Source: Algoriphagus vanfongensis DSM 17529 (GTDB taxonomy: Bacteria; Bacteroidota; Bacteroidia; Cytophagales; Cyclobacteriaceae). Taken from it: 64,000 nucleotides of DNA. Under the pieces are notes generated by a model, which saw only the letters and a list, made by a program, of their open reading frames with translations, had not been told where the DNA came from and made no database searches. Each line of letters starts with the position of its first letter. Position 1 is the first letter of the stretch. Position numbers and translations under genes: made by a program. Where the stretch lies: assembly GCF_000429465.1 (NCBI RefSeq), contig NZ_AUBX01000011.1:62001-126000 (forward strand). Direction: 5' to 3'. Shown one piece after another: positions 18,139-27,377 of the stretch.

Positions 18139-18552
18139 TTAGGACCGAAATAATTTGATGAGACGGCAGGTATTCAACCCGCGGTCACTTTCAAATTCGA
18201 TTTCGTCCATGATTTTCTTTACCAAAATGATGCCGAGGCCACCTTTTCGCTTTTCAGAAATGACCTTTTTCAAATCCGGTACTTCATAATCCAAGAGGTT
18301 GAAGGCCTTTCCTTTGTCGGTAATCTCAAAGGTGAGTTTGTCCCGATCTTGTCTCACCGCGAGCTTGATCTGATCACTTTCATTGCACTGGTGAGAGTGA
18401 ATGATCAGGTTGGCGCACACTTCTTCCACAGCCAGAGTGACCTGGTTGAGTTCGCTTTCGGTGAGTTGGGTATCCGCAAGCGTGTGATTGAGGAATAGCC
18501 TCAATTCGGAAAGTGCCGTGGTTCGGCAAGCTATCTGGAGGTGATGTTCCAT
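18139..18552 (-). CDS. RsbW-like anti-sigma/serine kinase (HATPase_c_2)
   Basis: This 137-residue single-domain GHKL ATPase has an N box in VEEVCANLIIHSHQ and a G box in KGGLGIILVKKIMD. There is no phosphoacceptor His domain. This is the form of RsbW/SpoIIAB-type kinases, which phosphorylate STAS antagonists and bind sigma factors or other partners. It is encoded two bases after a STAS-domain gene and a PP2C phosphatase gene, so the three form one partner-switching module. No sigma-B-type sigma gene is adjacent. The controlled target is unknown. Confidence 0.85.
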   Translation of the reverse strand: MEHHLQIACRTTALSELRLFLNHTLADTQLTESELNQVTLAVEEVCANLIIHSHQCNESDQIKLAVRQDRDKLTFEITDKGKAFNLLDYEVPDLKKVISEKRKGGLGIILVKKIMDEIEFESDRGLNTCRLIKLFRS

Positions 18553-18554
18553 GT

Positions 18555-18899
18555 TTAGCTATCCTGCAGCGCTGCTTCTTTGGTGGGTAAAATACTGATC
18601 AATTGGTCTAGACCCAGGATCCTGAATACCTCAAATACTTTGGGTGTCAAACCATAAATTTTAAGCTGAATTTCTTTTTCCTGAAATTCCTCCAAATAGG
18701 ACATAAATACGCCTAATCCTGCCGAAGAAATGTACTCCAGCTGTGCTCCGTCTACCAAGATGGATCGACTACCTTGCTCGGCTAGTTCGCGGATCTTCTC
18801 GTCCAATTGGACGGAGTTGCTGGCATCTATTTCTCCCTGTATCTTGATGATGTGATGCGGGTGTTCTTCTTGTATCGATATATCAAGCATAATTTTCAT
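18555..18899 (-). CDS. STAS-domain anti-anti-sigma factor (RsbV-like)
   Basis: This 114-residue STAS domain has ILVDGAQLEYISSAGLGVFM, where S58 or S59 is the expected phosphorylation site, matching the SSAGLG loop of RsbV/SpoIIAA. A start at 18890 (three residues shorter) is equally possible. Its 5' end overlaps the phosphatase gene by 8-17 bases, and the RsbW-like gene starts 2 bases downstream. It should switch between the kinase and its target according to phosphorylation by RsbW-like and dephosphorylation by the SpoIIE-domain protein. Confidence 0.88.
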   Translation of the reverse strand: MKIMLDISIQEEHPHHIIKIQGEIDASNSVQLDEKIRELAEQGSRSILVDGAQLEYISSAGLGVFMSYLEEFQEKEIQLKIYGLTPKVFEVFRILGLDQLISILPTKEAALQDS

Positions 18900-20976
18900 T
18901 GAATTTTACTACCACCAAAGAGTAATCGTCGTCGATCAATCCATCACCTCCTCCGACATAATCATGGAGGGAGTCGATGAGTTTGGTTTGGATTTCTCTG
19001 GGGTTGAGTTGCTGGTGGACTTCTACAAGTGATCGGATTCTTTCAAAGCCGAATTGTTGTGATTTTTGGTTTTTCGCCTCTACTATTCCATCTGTAAATA
19101 GCACCAGTATATCTCCGGGTTGGTAGTCAAATACCTTTTGTTCAACGTGTTTTTCATACTGCATGTTTCTTAAAATTCCCAATCCCAATCCATCTACGCC
19201 TAAGTAGTCAGCTTTCCCATTGCGATGGTCGAGCATCAGGGTAGGCACATGCCCTGCTCTGGCATGCTGGAAGGTCTTCTTAGCAGTATCGATTATAAAT
19301 ATAGAAGCGGTGATGAAGTGATTCCTTTCCAGACATTTTCCCAAAGCTGCATTTGCTCGAATCATAAACTGCTCAGCGTCTAGATTGAGCTGGATGAGAC
19401 TTTGGAAAATGCCCTTCATCTGAGACATATGAAAGGCTGCAGAAGTTCCCTTGCCTGATACGTCTCCGATGATCACTACAAATCGGTCCGTATCTAGCTG
19501 GAAAGTATCGTAATAATCACCTCCTACTTCATCTGCGGCATTGGAATAGGCGCAGATCTCAAAGGCATCGTTATGATCCAACTTGACAGGAAGGAGAGAT
19601 TTTTGTACTCTTTGAGCGATTTTGAGTTCTTCCTGATAGCGCTCGTTTTGGATGGCTTGATTGAGAAGACGATGGTTTTCTACAGCGATACTTGCCTGTC
19701 GGGCAAATGTGCTGATGATATTCACCATTTCTTTATTGAATCCATCGCGCACCTCCTTGCATAGAATCAACCGTCCAATGACTGACTTATTGATCACCAA
19801 TGGAATCAGCATGACGGATTCATATTTCTCATGGAAGAGTCGCAAAGAGAGAGGGCTGAGATTCTCGGGTTTTTGATCGGTCGCCCAGTCAGTAGCAGAT
19901 TTGCTCTGCTCTATCAGGTGGGAGAGTTCCTCCCGGGTCTCCGCATCGATCCATCGCTCTTGGACATATTCGTTGCCACTCTCGTTTTTGTTCATTTCCA
20001 GCCAGGCAGCATCTGCATAGGCCGCACTCATGCAAGAGTCGATCAGGATATCCAGTACTTGTTCTTCATTTTCGTCAGGCTGGATTGACTGACTTAGACG
20101 TTGAAAATTGATCGCCTCGGTGAGTTTCTGCTCAAACACAGATGAGGTGGGCAGATTGAAGAGGGTGACCAAAAAGCTAAACAGCGCATAGACAAATATG
20201 AAGACAAACAATGAGATCAGGAATAAATTGTCCAGCAGGTTGATCGGATAGATCTGCTGGGTATTGCTGAATACACTGTTTTGAAGAAATAAATAAGCCG
20301 TGCTGAGTATGATCAGAAACAGGAACAAAAGGGATTTCCATTTTTCCTTAAAAGTCAAATAGGGAATCCATTTTAGATTGCCGGCAAGCATTATTCCCAG
20401 CCCTCCCAAAATCACCAAACCAAATAGAAAGCTATAGTCTAAGGTGTTTTGGTTGAAAAAAATGAAAAACATTCCCAGCAATAGGGCGATTTCAAAGGTT
20501 TGCCATTGCTTGACGACGCGTTTTGTTTTCTGATACAGGATCAGGTTTTTCCAAAGGATAGCACTGGATATCAAGAATATCGTGACCAGCGCAAAGTGGA
20601 CATGATAAAAGAAATTGAGCAGAAAAGGATCTTGGGCAAGCTTGCTCCCTTCGAGAACGTACTTGAACAGCTGAACCAATAAAAACAAAACAGATGCACT
20701 TATCCCGGTGGACGAGGCACGCCAGATGACATTGAGGAAGTCATTGCGGGTACTTTTATTGATCGAGTAATTATAAAATCCGTAGACTGTCAGGAAAAAC
20801 AGGATTTCCAAAATCCATGTGAACTCTGGTACGATTCCCGAATTGAGATCGTTTATCAGACCGAATAAACGGACCATGTCTACAAAAAGCAGCGCAAGCC
20901 ATACCAAAATGGCGAGTAAAAAGCTGAGCTTGCCGATATGTATACTGGGTAGTTTGATCATGAAATTACCCTCCAA
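18883..20976 (-). CDS. Membrane GAF-PP2C (SpoIIE/RsbU-type) phosphatase
   Basis: This protein is 697 residues from 20976; a start at 20961 gives MIKLPSIHIG and is plausible. The N-terminal half has about seven or eight membrane helices (residues 15-275). A GAF domain follows (about 290-435, MLIPLVINKSVIGRLILCKE), a short coiled linker (QEELKIAQRVQKSLLPVKL), and a SpoIIE PP2C domain. The phosphatase metal sites are GDYYDTF, IIGDVSGKGTSAAFHMS, and LVLFTDGIVEAKN. The membrane part probably senses a signal and the phosphatase reactivates the STAS protein encoded next to it. It is the first gene of the module. Confidence 0.9.
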   Translation of the reverse strand: MEGNFMIKLPSIHIGKLSFLLAILVWLALLFVDMVRLFGLINDLNSGIVPEFTWILEILFFLTVYGFYNYSINKSTRNDFLNVIWRASSTGISASVLFLLVQLFKYVLEGSKLAQDPFLLNFFYHVHFALVTIFLISSAILWKNLILYQKTKRVVKQWQTFEIALLLGMFFIFFNQNTLDYSFLFGLVILGGLGIMLAGNLKWIPYLTFKEKWKSLLFLFLIILSTAYLFLQNSVFSNTQQIYPINLLDNLFLISLFVFIFVYALFSFLVTLFNLPTSSVFEQKLTEAINFQRLSQSIQPDENEEQVLDILIDSCMSAAYADAAWLEMNKNESGNEYVQERWIDAETREELSHLIEQSKSATDWATDQKPENLSPLSLRLFHEKYESVMLIPLVINKSVIGRLILCKEVRDGFNKEMVNIISTFARQASIAVENHRLLNQAIQNERYQEELKIAQRVQKSLLPVKLDHNDAFEICAYSNAADEVGGDYYDTFQLDTDRFVVIIGDVSGKGTSAAFHMSQMKGIFQSLIQLNLDAEQFMIRANAALGKCLERNHFITASIFIIDTAKKTFQHARAGHVPTLMLDHRNGKADYLGVDGLGLGILRNMQYEKHVEQKVFDYQPGDILVLFTDGIVEAKNQKSQQFGFERIRSLVEVHQQLNPREIQTKLIDSLHDYVGGGDGLIDDDYSLVVVKFNENYA

Positions 20977-21067
20977 TATTAGTCAAAGGGATTCGAAAAA
21001 TTATTCTGTCTCAGGATTAGGTAACTATCAGTTTGTTAAAAAATTGTAATTACCGCCGAGAATCCAC

Positions 21068-21379
21068 TCAAAGGCATACGATCTCTTCGATCATTCCTTC
21101 GCCGTATCTGTTATCGATGAGCTGGAGGATTTTACTTTTGTTCATTTGCACTTCCCGCTTGATCGGTCCGGAGCTGAGCTTGACAAATAGTTTTTTGTCT
21201 CGGATATAAACCGACTCGGTCCGGGAGGCGATTGTTTTGCCGACCATTTCTCCCCAATCATGCACCAAGCTTTTCTCTTGAAATTTTCCTTCAAGGCGAT
21301 AGGCTTTGAGCAGTTCTTTAAAGGCTTCTTCCAGCGGAGCGGCTTCTTTTTTACGATGATTGGGATGGTGGTGATTCAT
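21068..21379 (-). CDS. DUF721 (DciA-like) protein
   Basis: This 103-residue protein carries the DUF721 pattern: LEEAFKELLKAYRLEGKFQE, LVHDWGEMVGKTIASRTESV, KLFVKLSSGPIKREVQMNK and ILQLIDNRYG. DUF721 includes DciA, a loader or recruiter of the replicative helicase in bacteria that lack DnaC/DnaI. Whether this short form does so is an inference. The ATG overlaps the hemW stop by four bases, so the two are translationally coupled. Confidence 0.82.
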   Translation of the reverse strand: MNHHHPNHRKKEAAPLEEAFKELLKAYRLEGKFQEKSLVHDWGEMVGKTIASRTESVYIRDKKLFVKLSSGPIKREVQMNKSKILQLIDNRYGEGMIEEIVCL

Positions 21380-22506
21380 GGGCTTTCGTAGAAAAGGGTG
21401 GAAGCAATGCTGTCAGCGAGTAGCTTTCCACTTTTGCTCAAAGATAATGTATTCCCGGACCAAAGTAGCCATCCCGCTTCTTCCAATTGTTGAAGTCGGC
21501 TTGCTTTTTCTTGTTTCAGGTTTTTCCCAAAGCGTGTCTGGAGGTAATCCAAATCAAGTCCCCAAACTGTTCTTAGACTGGTCAGGATGTACTCGTTTAG
21601 GATGTCCTCTTGGGCCAGATCTTCTCTTTCAGACCGAAAAGTACCTGCTTGGACTTGTTTGATATACAGTGCATTGTTGCGAATATTGGCAGTCCGCATA
21701 CTTCCATCGAAGGAATGCGCGCCCGGCCCCAACCCTAAATATGGAATCCCTCTCCAGTAATTGGTATTGTGCAGAGCTTCTTTGCCTTCCGGGGCAAAAT
21801 TGGAAATCTCATATTGGCGATAGCCATGTTTTTCGGATTCTTCCTGCAAAATTTCAAACTGCTCAGCTACAAAATCTTCATCAGCCTGGATAAACTCACC
21901 TTTTTTCTCCCAAGCGCCTAGGGCTGTTCGTGGCTCGACAGTAAGCGCATAGCACGATAAGTGCCCTGGATTTTGCTCGAATGCCAGACTTAAATCTTTT
22001 TTCCAGATCGAATGATCCTTGGCAGGAAATCCATAGATCAAATCCATGCTGAATTTTGAAAAGCCTGCAGACCTGGCCTTTTTGATAGCATCTTTGGATT
22101 CTTGAGCAGTGTGGGCTCTATTATAATAGTTGAGCAATCGATTATCAAAACTCTGAATCCCCAGACTCAGCCGATCCACCCCCATCGATTTCCAGGATTG
22201 AAGCCTCTCGACTGTCAGATCGTCTGGATTGGCCTCAAGGGTGATTTCTTTGAGATTGGTTGGGAAAATAGAATCTAATTTTTGAAGCAAGTAATCAATC
22301 CATTTGGGTTCTAATAGTGAGGGTGTACCTCCTCCAAAATAGATGGTTTCTACAGTCTCATTGCCTAGAAAGTCTTTTCTGAGGTTTGCTTCCTTAGCCA
22401 TCATCTGGATCATCTCTTCGATCCTGTCAGTATTGGTGCTGAAATGGAAGTCGCAATAATGACACGCTTGTTTGCAAAATGGAATATGAAGGTAGATGCC
22501 TGCCAA
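21376..22506 (-). CDS. hemW: Radical SAM HemW-type heme chaperone (HemN-like)
   Basis: The 376-residue protein starts MAGIYLHIPFCKQACHYCDF, with C11, C15 and C18 as the CxxxCxxC cluster ligands of radical SAM enzymes. YFGGGTPSLL, RLSLGIQSFD and MDLIYGFP follow, then a C-terminal HemN_C region (RGIPYLGLGPGAHSFDG). HIPFC.. at the very N-terminus and the length of about 376 favour HemW rather than the longer HemN. HemW binds heme and is thought to deliver it to proteins; most do not oxidise coproporphyrinogen. It is divergent from the Omp85 gene (48 bases). Confidence 0.9.
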   Translation of the reverse strand: MAGIYLHIPFCKQACHYCDFHFSTNTDRIEEMIQMMAKEANLRKDFLGNETVETIYFGGGTPSLLEPKWIDYLLQKLDSIFPTNLKEITLEANPDDLTVERLQSWKSMGVDRLSLGIQSFDNRLLNYYNRAHTAQESKDAIKKARSAGFSKFSMDLIYGFPAKDHSIWKKDLSLAFEQNPGHLSCYALTVEPRTALGAWEKKGEFIQADEDFVAEQFEILQEESEKHGYRQYEISNFAPEGKEALHNTNYWRGIPYLGLGPGAHSFDGSMRTANIRNNALYIKQVQAGTFRSEREDLAQEDILNEYILTSLRTVWGLDLDYLQTRFGKNLKQEKASRLQQLEEAGWLLWSGNTLSLSKSGKLLADSIASTLFYESP

Positions 22507-22553
22507 GTGATTTCTATTAATTTGCGAATATAATCATTCCCATTTCCTCCTTT

Positions 22554-24239
22554 ATGAGGCAGTTTTATTTCCTTTTTTTATTTTTTGTCTGTTTTTCGGC
22601 GAGATCCCAAGGAAAATGGGTGGGGCATCAGTACGCTGGTCAAGAGAGGCAATGGATCTTTTTCGAGAACTCAGAGCAGCAAAGACTAAGCTTGGACTCC
22701 TTGCTGCAAAGCTATCGTGAGGAAGGCTATATCGGGGCCTATTGGCACTATGAGAAAGAAAAGCAAGACTCCGTCTGGCTCAGTCTAACGCCGGGGCCTC
22801 AGATTTCAGAAGTTTATTTGCGCAAAGGAAACTTACCTGAAAATGTAGTCAGGAATCTCAAACTAGGCGAATTGACTTTGAGCGAAAGCCAAGGTCTGCT
22901 CCATCAGATTTTGCGGGAATCAGAGAATTTGGGACATCCATTTGCGTCAGTTGGTCTGGATAGCCTTGACCGCAAAGGGTCTATTTTAAGTGCATCCATT
23001 AATTATGACGCAGGGCCGTTGATTCGCTGGGATAGCCTTTTGGTGGGAGGAAGCAGTAAGACAAACCCAAAGTACCTTCAGCGCTTGACGGGAATAGTGC
23101 CGGGCACCTTATTTTCTCAGCAAGAGCTCGAAGCAGCCAACCGCTCGCTGCAGAGAAGCCCCTATTTCAAAGTACTGCAGCCCGCCAGCTTGACTTTTCA
23201 AATTCAAAAGGCACAGCCTACATTCCATATTCAAGATCAAAATGCCAATGTTTTGGATGGGATTATCGGGTTTTTGCCCAATGAAAATGAACCTGGGAAA
23301 CTCCTGATCACGGGCCAGTTAGATTTACAGTTGTACCATTTAGGAGGGAGGGGAAGAGATATCCTATTGAGTTGGCAGCGATTCAATGCACTGACCCAGA
23401 GTTTGGAGCTAGAAGCCAAGGAGTCCTATATATTTAATTCTGCGTTGGACTTGAAAGGGAATTTCAGTTTGCTGAAGCAGGACACTACTTTTATCAAGAG
23501 GAACTTGGGTCTCCAATTTGGCTATAGGTTTCATCCAGATTGGTACATTACTTTCTTGGGAAATAGAGTGGCGAGTGATTTGATTAGCAGCGTTGGCTAT
23601 GAGACTATCACAGCGCTTCCTGAGGTGGCAGATTTTCGGTGGAGTGAGTATGGGATTTCTACGGAGTGGAATCGACTCGACGATGCTTTTGCTCCGAGGA
23701 GAGGTTTCAAGCTGGAGATGAGAATGTCAGCAGGTAAAAAGAGGATCTTGGAAAATACAGGGCTACCACCAGAAATTTACGAAGGGTTGACCTTGACCAG
23801 TACACAGTTTGCGGGAGATCTTCACTGGCAACAACACTTTTTTGTCCGTGCAAACTGGGGGATATATGTAGCAGGTGCTGCTGGTCTGATTGAAAATAAA
23901 AATCTCCTCATCAATGATCTGTACAGACTGGGGGGCTTGAAAAGCATCCGAGGATTCAATGAGAATTTTTTCTATGCGTCTTCCTTTGGATACCTGACTA
24001 TGGAGCAGCGTTTGTTTTTTGGCCAAAACTCATTTCTCTTACTTTTTTTGGATGGGGGCTTGCTGGAAAACCCTTACCTTGCATCGTCAAAAGACCATGC
24101 GATTGCGACAGGTGCGGGCTTGAATTTTGAGACAGGTTCTGGGGTGTTTCGATTTATCTACGCAGTCGGAAAATCAAGTCAGCAGCCTTTTTCCTTTGCA
24201 CAGTCCAAAATCCATTTCGGATATCTAGCTAGATTTTAA
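22554..24239 (+). CDS. Omp85-family outer-membrane protein (BamA/TamA-like)
   Basis: This 561-residue protein has a signal peptide (1-18). One or more POTRA-like modules occupy about residues 40-210 (ISEVYLRKGN..VVRNLKLGEL; IRWDSLLVGGSSKTNPKYLQRLTGIVPG). A 16-strand-type barrel follows. The diagnostic loop-6 motif is in LYRLGGLKSIRGFNE, with the conserved RGF. The C-terminus ends in an aromatic strand (KIHFGYLARF). It is shorter than BamA (about 850) and resembles TamA-like or surface-antigen Omp85 proteins of Bacteroidota. It presumably inserts or transports an outer-membrane client, but which one is unknown. It lies 3 bases upstream of the DUF4271 gene. Confidence 0.85.
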   Translation: MRQFYFLFLFFVCFSARSQGKWVGHQYAGQERQWIFFENSEQQRLSLDSLLQSYREEGYIGAYWHYEKEKQDSVWLSLTPGPQISEVYLRKGNLPENVVRNLKLGELTLSESQGLLHQILRESENLGHPFASVGLDSLDRKGSILSASINYDAGPLIRWDSLLVGGSSKTNPKYLQRLTGIVPGTLFSQQELEAANRSLQRSPYFKVLQPASLTFQIQKAQPTFHIQDQNANVLDGIIGFLPNENEPGKLLITGQLDLQLYHLGGRGRDILLSWQRFNALTQSLELEAKESYIFNSALDLKGNFSLLKQDTTFIKRNLGLQFGYRFHPDWYITFLGNRVASDLISSVGYETITALPEVADFRWSEYGISTEWNRLDDAFAPRRGFKLEMRMSAGKKRILENTGLPPEIYEGLTLTSTQFAGDLHWQQHFFVRANWGIYVAGAAGLIENKNLLINDLYRLGGLKSIRGFNENFFYASSFGYLTMEQRLFFGQNSFLLLFLDGGLLENPYLASSKDHAIATGAGLNFETGSGVFRFIYAVGKSSQQPFSFAQSKIHFGYLARF

Positions 24240-24242
24240 AAA

Positions 24243-25355
24243 ATGACGAAGAGTATACTTTGCTCAATTTTACTTTTGTTTTTGTCCCAAATCGGGCTAC
24301 ATGCCCAAGTATTGGAGGATTATAGTCAAAACTGGGAAGTAGGAGAGCGGGAAAGCTGGTTTGGTAGCTCAGACAGAATCAGTCAAGAAGTGGATTTGGA
24401 AGCTTTTCCTTTGGCCTACTTTTATCTGGAAATACCCAGCGAAACCGTGGTTTTTGCAGATGAGAAATTGTGGTTTTATGTAGAAAATGACACTATTTGG
24501 ACTCGGCAGATTCAAGATGTGGCTGCAGAACTGGGAAAAAAGAAAACTGTGCTGAGCCTCTATAGGGATGGGATCGGTGGCGAGTCTAGTCCTTTTAAGA
24601 AAATTCTCAATCCCAATCAGGTGCCTCAGGAGAGTCAAAGTGGCACGACTCAGCTCCGACTCAGAGAAGATAAAAGATCTGAGTTGAGGGATTTTTTCGG
24701 AGTGGCGGTTTTGTTGATTTTAAGTTTGGTGGCATTATATAAGCAGGCCTATCCTAATATTTTCAGAGGTCTTTTGAGTCCAAGAGGGCTTTTGAGCGAC
24801 GATGATTTTTCGGAATTGGGCAGTTTGCAAAAGTTTTTTTCACTCGACATTCTATTCTTTGTTTTTCTGGTCAATCTGCTGACGGCTTTAGTCGGGACAT
24901 TAGGTTTCGTCCTGGTGAGAGAAGACTTACTGACACGCTATTTGGAGGTTAGTCTGGGTAGTTTGTTAACTGTTTGGTTTGTAGGTGCCTTACTTCTGCT
25001 CTTGTTGACTATTCTCAAATTTATTGGAATCCGAATATTTGCATATCTGTTTGATCTGGGCAAGGTAGAGTTCCCGCATTTTTTCTATTTGCTAAGGTTG
25101 ATCGTATGGGCCAGTCTGGTGGTGATGGTCGTTTGTTTCTTTTATTTGATGAATTCGTTTTTTGCAGTAGAAAATGTGCTTCAAGTAGCGCTACGAGGAT
25201 TTTTCTGGATGTATTTGCTGGGGATAGCAGGATTGTTTCTGATTATGATGAATAAGCTATCCTTTAAGAAATATCATTTATTTACTTACCTTTGCATCGC
25301 AGAATTGGTGCCTTTTCTGATCTTTGCAAAATGGATCATGATTTTGGGTCAATAG
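24243..25355 (+). CDS. DUF4271 membrane protein
   Basis: This 370-residue protein starts with a signal peptide (1-21) and an extracytoplasmic N-terminal region to about residue 145. A domain of six or seven membrane helices follows (LLILSLVALYKQAYPN, then PRGLLSDDDF, then several hydrophobic runs to the C-terminus). DUF4271 is found in Bacteroidota and typically precedes a hemD-like gene, as here (31 bases). Its function is unknown. The location after an Omp85 gene and just before hemD and the T9SS genes is worth noting. Confidence 0.8.
   Translation: MTKSILCSILLLFLSQIGLHAQVLEDYSQNWEVGERESWFGSSDRISQEVDLEAFPLAYFYLEIPSETVVFADEKLWFYVENDTIWTRQIQDVAAELGKKKTVLSLYRDGIGGESSPFKKILNPNQVPQESQSGTTQLRLREDKRSELRDFFGVAVLLILSLVALYKQAYPNIFRGLLSPRGLLSDDDFSELGSLQKFFSLDILFFVFLVNLLTALVGTLGFVLVREDLLTRYLEVSLGSLLTVWFVGALLLLLLTILKFIGIRIFAYLFDLGKVEFPHFFYLLRLIVWASLVVMVVCFFYLMNSFFAVENVLQVALRGFFWMYLLGIAGLFLIMMNKLSFKKYHLFTYLCIAELVPFLIFAKWIMILGQ
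25287..25294 (+). promoter_or_regulatory. Possible -7 element for hemD inside the DUF4271 gene
   Basis: TACCTTTG, with the common following CA, matches TAnnTTTG. It is 93 bases before the hemD ATG. No clear -33 TTTG is present, and it lies within coding sequence, so it is tentative. Confidence 0.3.
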
Positions 25356-25386
25356 AATTTAAATCTTAAAAAAGGAACATACGAGC

Positions 25387-26160
25387 ATGAGTGCAGCTAC
25401 CAAGGATCGGCTAAAGCCAGTTAAAAGTATTCTTGTATCACAACCTAAACCTAACGATGTAAATTCTCCTTATTTTCAGCTTGCTGAAAAGTATAATCTG
25501 AAGGTAGATTTCAGGCAATTTATCAAAGTAGAACCGGTGCCGCCGAAGGAGTTTAGAAAGCAGAAAATAGACATCCTGAAGCATACGGCTGTGATTTTTA
25601 CCAGCAGAAATGCAATCGATCACTTTTTCAATATTTGTAAAGAGTTTAAAATCGAGATGCCGGCAGATATGAAATACTTCTGTATTTCTGACCAGACTGC
25701 CCATTATCTGCAAAAGTATATTGTGATCAGAAAGAGGAAATTGTTTGTCGGTCAGAAGACTGCGCAGGACCTTTTTGATTATTTCAAGAAACATAAAAAC
25801 GAGAAATACCTATTCCCTTGTTCTGATATCAGAAAAAATGATATTCCGGACTTTTTGGAGAAAAACGGTATTGCTTACACTGAGGGGATCATCTATCACA
25901 CTGTTGCTGCGGATCTATCTGATCTGGCTGATGTGAAATATGATATTCTGGCCTTCTTCAGTCCGTCTGGAATCAAGTCACTGAAGGTGAATTTTCCGGA
26001 CTTTGAGCAGGGGGCTACCCGGATAGCTGCTTTTGGTCCGACCACAGCCAGTGCAGTAAGGGATCTAGACTTGATTTTGGATATTGAAGCTCCACTTCCC
26101 AATGCACCTAGTATGACAGGCGCGTTGGAGTTGTATATCAAAAAAGCCAATAATTTGTAA
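25387..26160 (+). CDS. hemD: Uroporphyrinogen-III synthase
   Basis: The 257-residue protein has the two-lobed HemD pattern. It shows KSILVSQPKP and VEPVPPKEFRKQKIDILKHTAVIFTSRNAIDHFF, where the segment around TSRNA is the typical 'aviFtS.naV' motif. The second lobe has KYLFPCSDIRKNDIPDFL and DILAFFSPSGIKSL, matching the 'd.v.FtSpsgv..f' motif, followed by IAAFGPTTASAV. The enzyme cyclises hydroxymethylbilane to uroporphyrinogen III. Other heme genes are absent here apart from hemW. The link to porP/gld genes by position is common in my experience of Bacteroidota, but no functional link is known. Confidence 0.85.
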   Translation: MSAATKDRLKPVKSILVSQPKPNDVNSPYFQLAEKYNLKVDFRQFIKVEPVPPKEFRKQKIDILKHTAVIFTSRNAIDHFFNICKEFKIEMPADMKYFCISDQTAHYLQKYIVIRKRKLFVGQKTAQDLFDYFKKHKNEKYLFPCSDIRKNDIPDFLEKNGIAYTEGIIYHTVAADLSDLADVKYDILAFFSPSGIKSLKVNFPDFEQGATRIAAFGPTTASAVRDLDLILDIEAPLPNAPSMTGALELYIKKANNL

Positions 26161-26236
26161 TTCTTAGAATCAAAGTCTGTGGTTTTTCAGTTATAATGAT
26201 TACAATAGTCCTTTCGTCTGACAAAACTACAAATTC

Positions 26237-27217
26237 ATGATTCGAAGCGGTCGATGGAATTTCACTTTTACCCTAGCAGTGGTGCTTGGCCTTTGGATGC
26301 TATCTACCGCTGGATATGCCCAGCAGGACGCCCAATTTACCCAATACATGTACAATGGCATGTATTACAACCCTGCATTTGCAGGCAAAGAGGGGGGATT
26401 TAGATTTTCTGCTCTTCATAGGAGCCAGTGGGCAAATTATTCAACCTCATCAGGGGCTGGCGGAGCTCCTGTCACCCAGCTCTTGACCGCGCAGGGAAGA
26501 TTGGAAGGAAAAAATATAGGCTACGGTCTGACAATTACCAATGATCAGATCGGGGCTACGGGTAACTTGGAAGTCAATCTTCAAGGAGCCTATCATAAGA
26601 AATTCAACCGTGCTACTTTAAGTGTAGGCGCTTACGTAGGGATGTTTTCCAGTTCGCTTGATTATGGGGAGCTGGTGGTAGTGAATCCGGAGCCTAATTT
26701 GCCTACTTCTGGAAAAGAAAACTCCATGAACCTTAATTTTGGGGCAGGGCTTCTTTTGGACCGGGGAGATTATTATGTAGGTTTGAGTTCCAGACATATC
26801 AATCAGCCTACATTTGATTTTGGAGAAGGAGGGGTAGAGAATCCATTGTTAAATCATTCTTACTTACTGCTTGGTTATAGATTTAGACCGATTGGTCAAT
26901 TGAGAATCGAGCCAAGTTTTCTACTTAAATCTGTGTCTTTCAATAATTTTTCTTATGATGTCAGCGTTATTGCTACCCATCAGAATAAGATTAGTGGAGG
27001 GATAGCTTTTAGAGGCGAGGAGTCGGTTTCGTTGATTTTGGGTTATTCTCTCTTGAGAGATAATTCGCTTACTTTGGGATATGCATTTGATCTGGTGATC
27101 AGTGGTCTGGAAGCCAAGTCGCCAACTAGCCATGAGTTGATGCTGAGATATAAGCTCAGTACTGTGAGTAGAGAGGTACAGCGGGTGATCCAGCGGACCC
27201 CGAGGTTCAGATTTTGA
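26237..27217 (+). CDS. porP: PorP/SprF-family type IX secretion outer-membrane protein
   Basis: The 326-residue protein has a signal peptide (about 1-28). The family hallmark follows directly: QQDAQFTQYMYNGMYYNPAFAG. The rest is a predicted outer-membrane beta-barrel with strands such as RFSALHRSQW, VSLILGYSLL and LTLGYAFDLVI. PorP in Porphyromonas is encoded upstream of porK-L-M-N and is needed for T9SS; SprF partners SprB in gliding. The position immediately before gldK argues for the PorP role, but many paralogues exist in each genome. A weak hairpin separates it from gldK. Confidence 0.85.
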   Translation: MIRSGRWNFTFTLAVVLGLWMLSTAGYAQQDAQFTQYMYNGMYYNPAFAGKEGGFRFSALHRSQWANYSTSSGAGGAPVTQLLTAQGRLEGKNIGYGLTITNDQIGATGNLEVNLQGAYHKKFNRATLSVGAYVGMFSSSLDYGELVVVNPEPNLPTSGKENSMNLNFGAGLLLDRGDYYVGLSSRHINQPTFDFGEGGVENPLLNHSYLLLGYRFRPIGQLRIEPSFLLKSVSFNNFSYDVSVIATHQNKISGGIAFRGEESVSLILGYSLLRDNSLTLGYAFDLVISGLEAKSPTSHELMLRYKLSTVSREVQRVIQRTPRFRF

Positions 27218-27261
27218 TCTGGAATAGGAATATGGGCGGAATATGCTGAAAACATAACAAA

Positions 27262-27291
27262 AAAATGACCTGAAATTTGGCAGGTTATTTG
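27262..27291 (+). terminator. Weak hairpin between porP and gldK
   Basis: Bases 27264-27273 pair with 27281-27290 (nine of ten) around an 8-base loop. No long T run follows, so termination may be partial and could set the level of gldK relative to porP. Confidence 0.4.
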
Positions 27292-27377
27292 CATAACTGT
27301 TGAAAATTCAGCTAAATTTCGCTTTCAGACCGTATTTTAGATTGGGCATTCATTTGATGATATAAAAAACGTCATTT

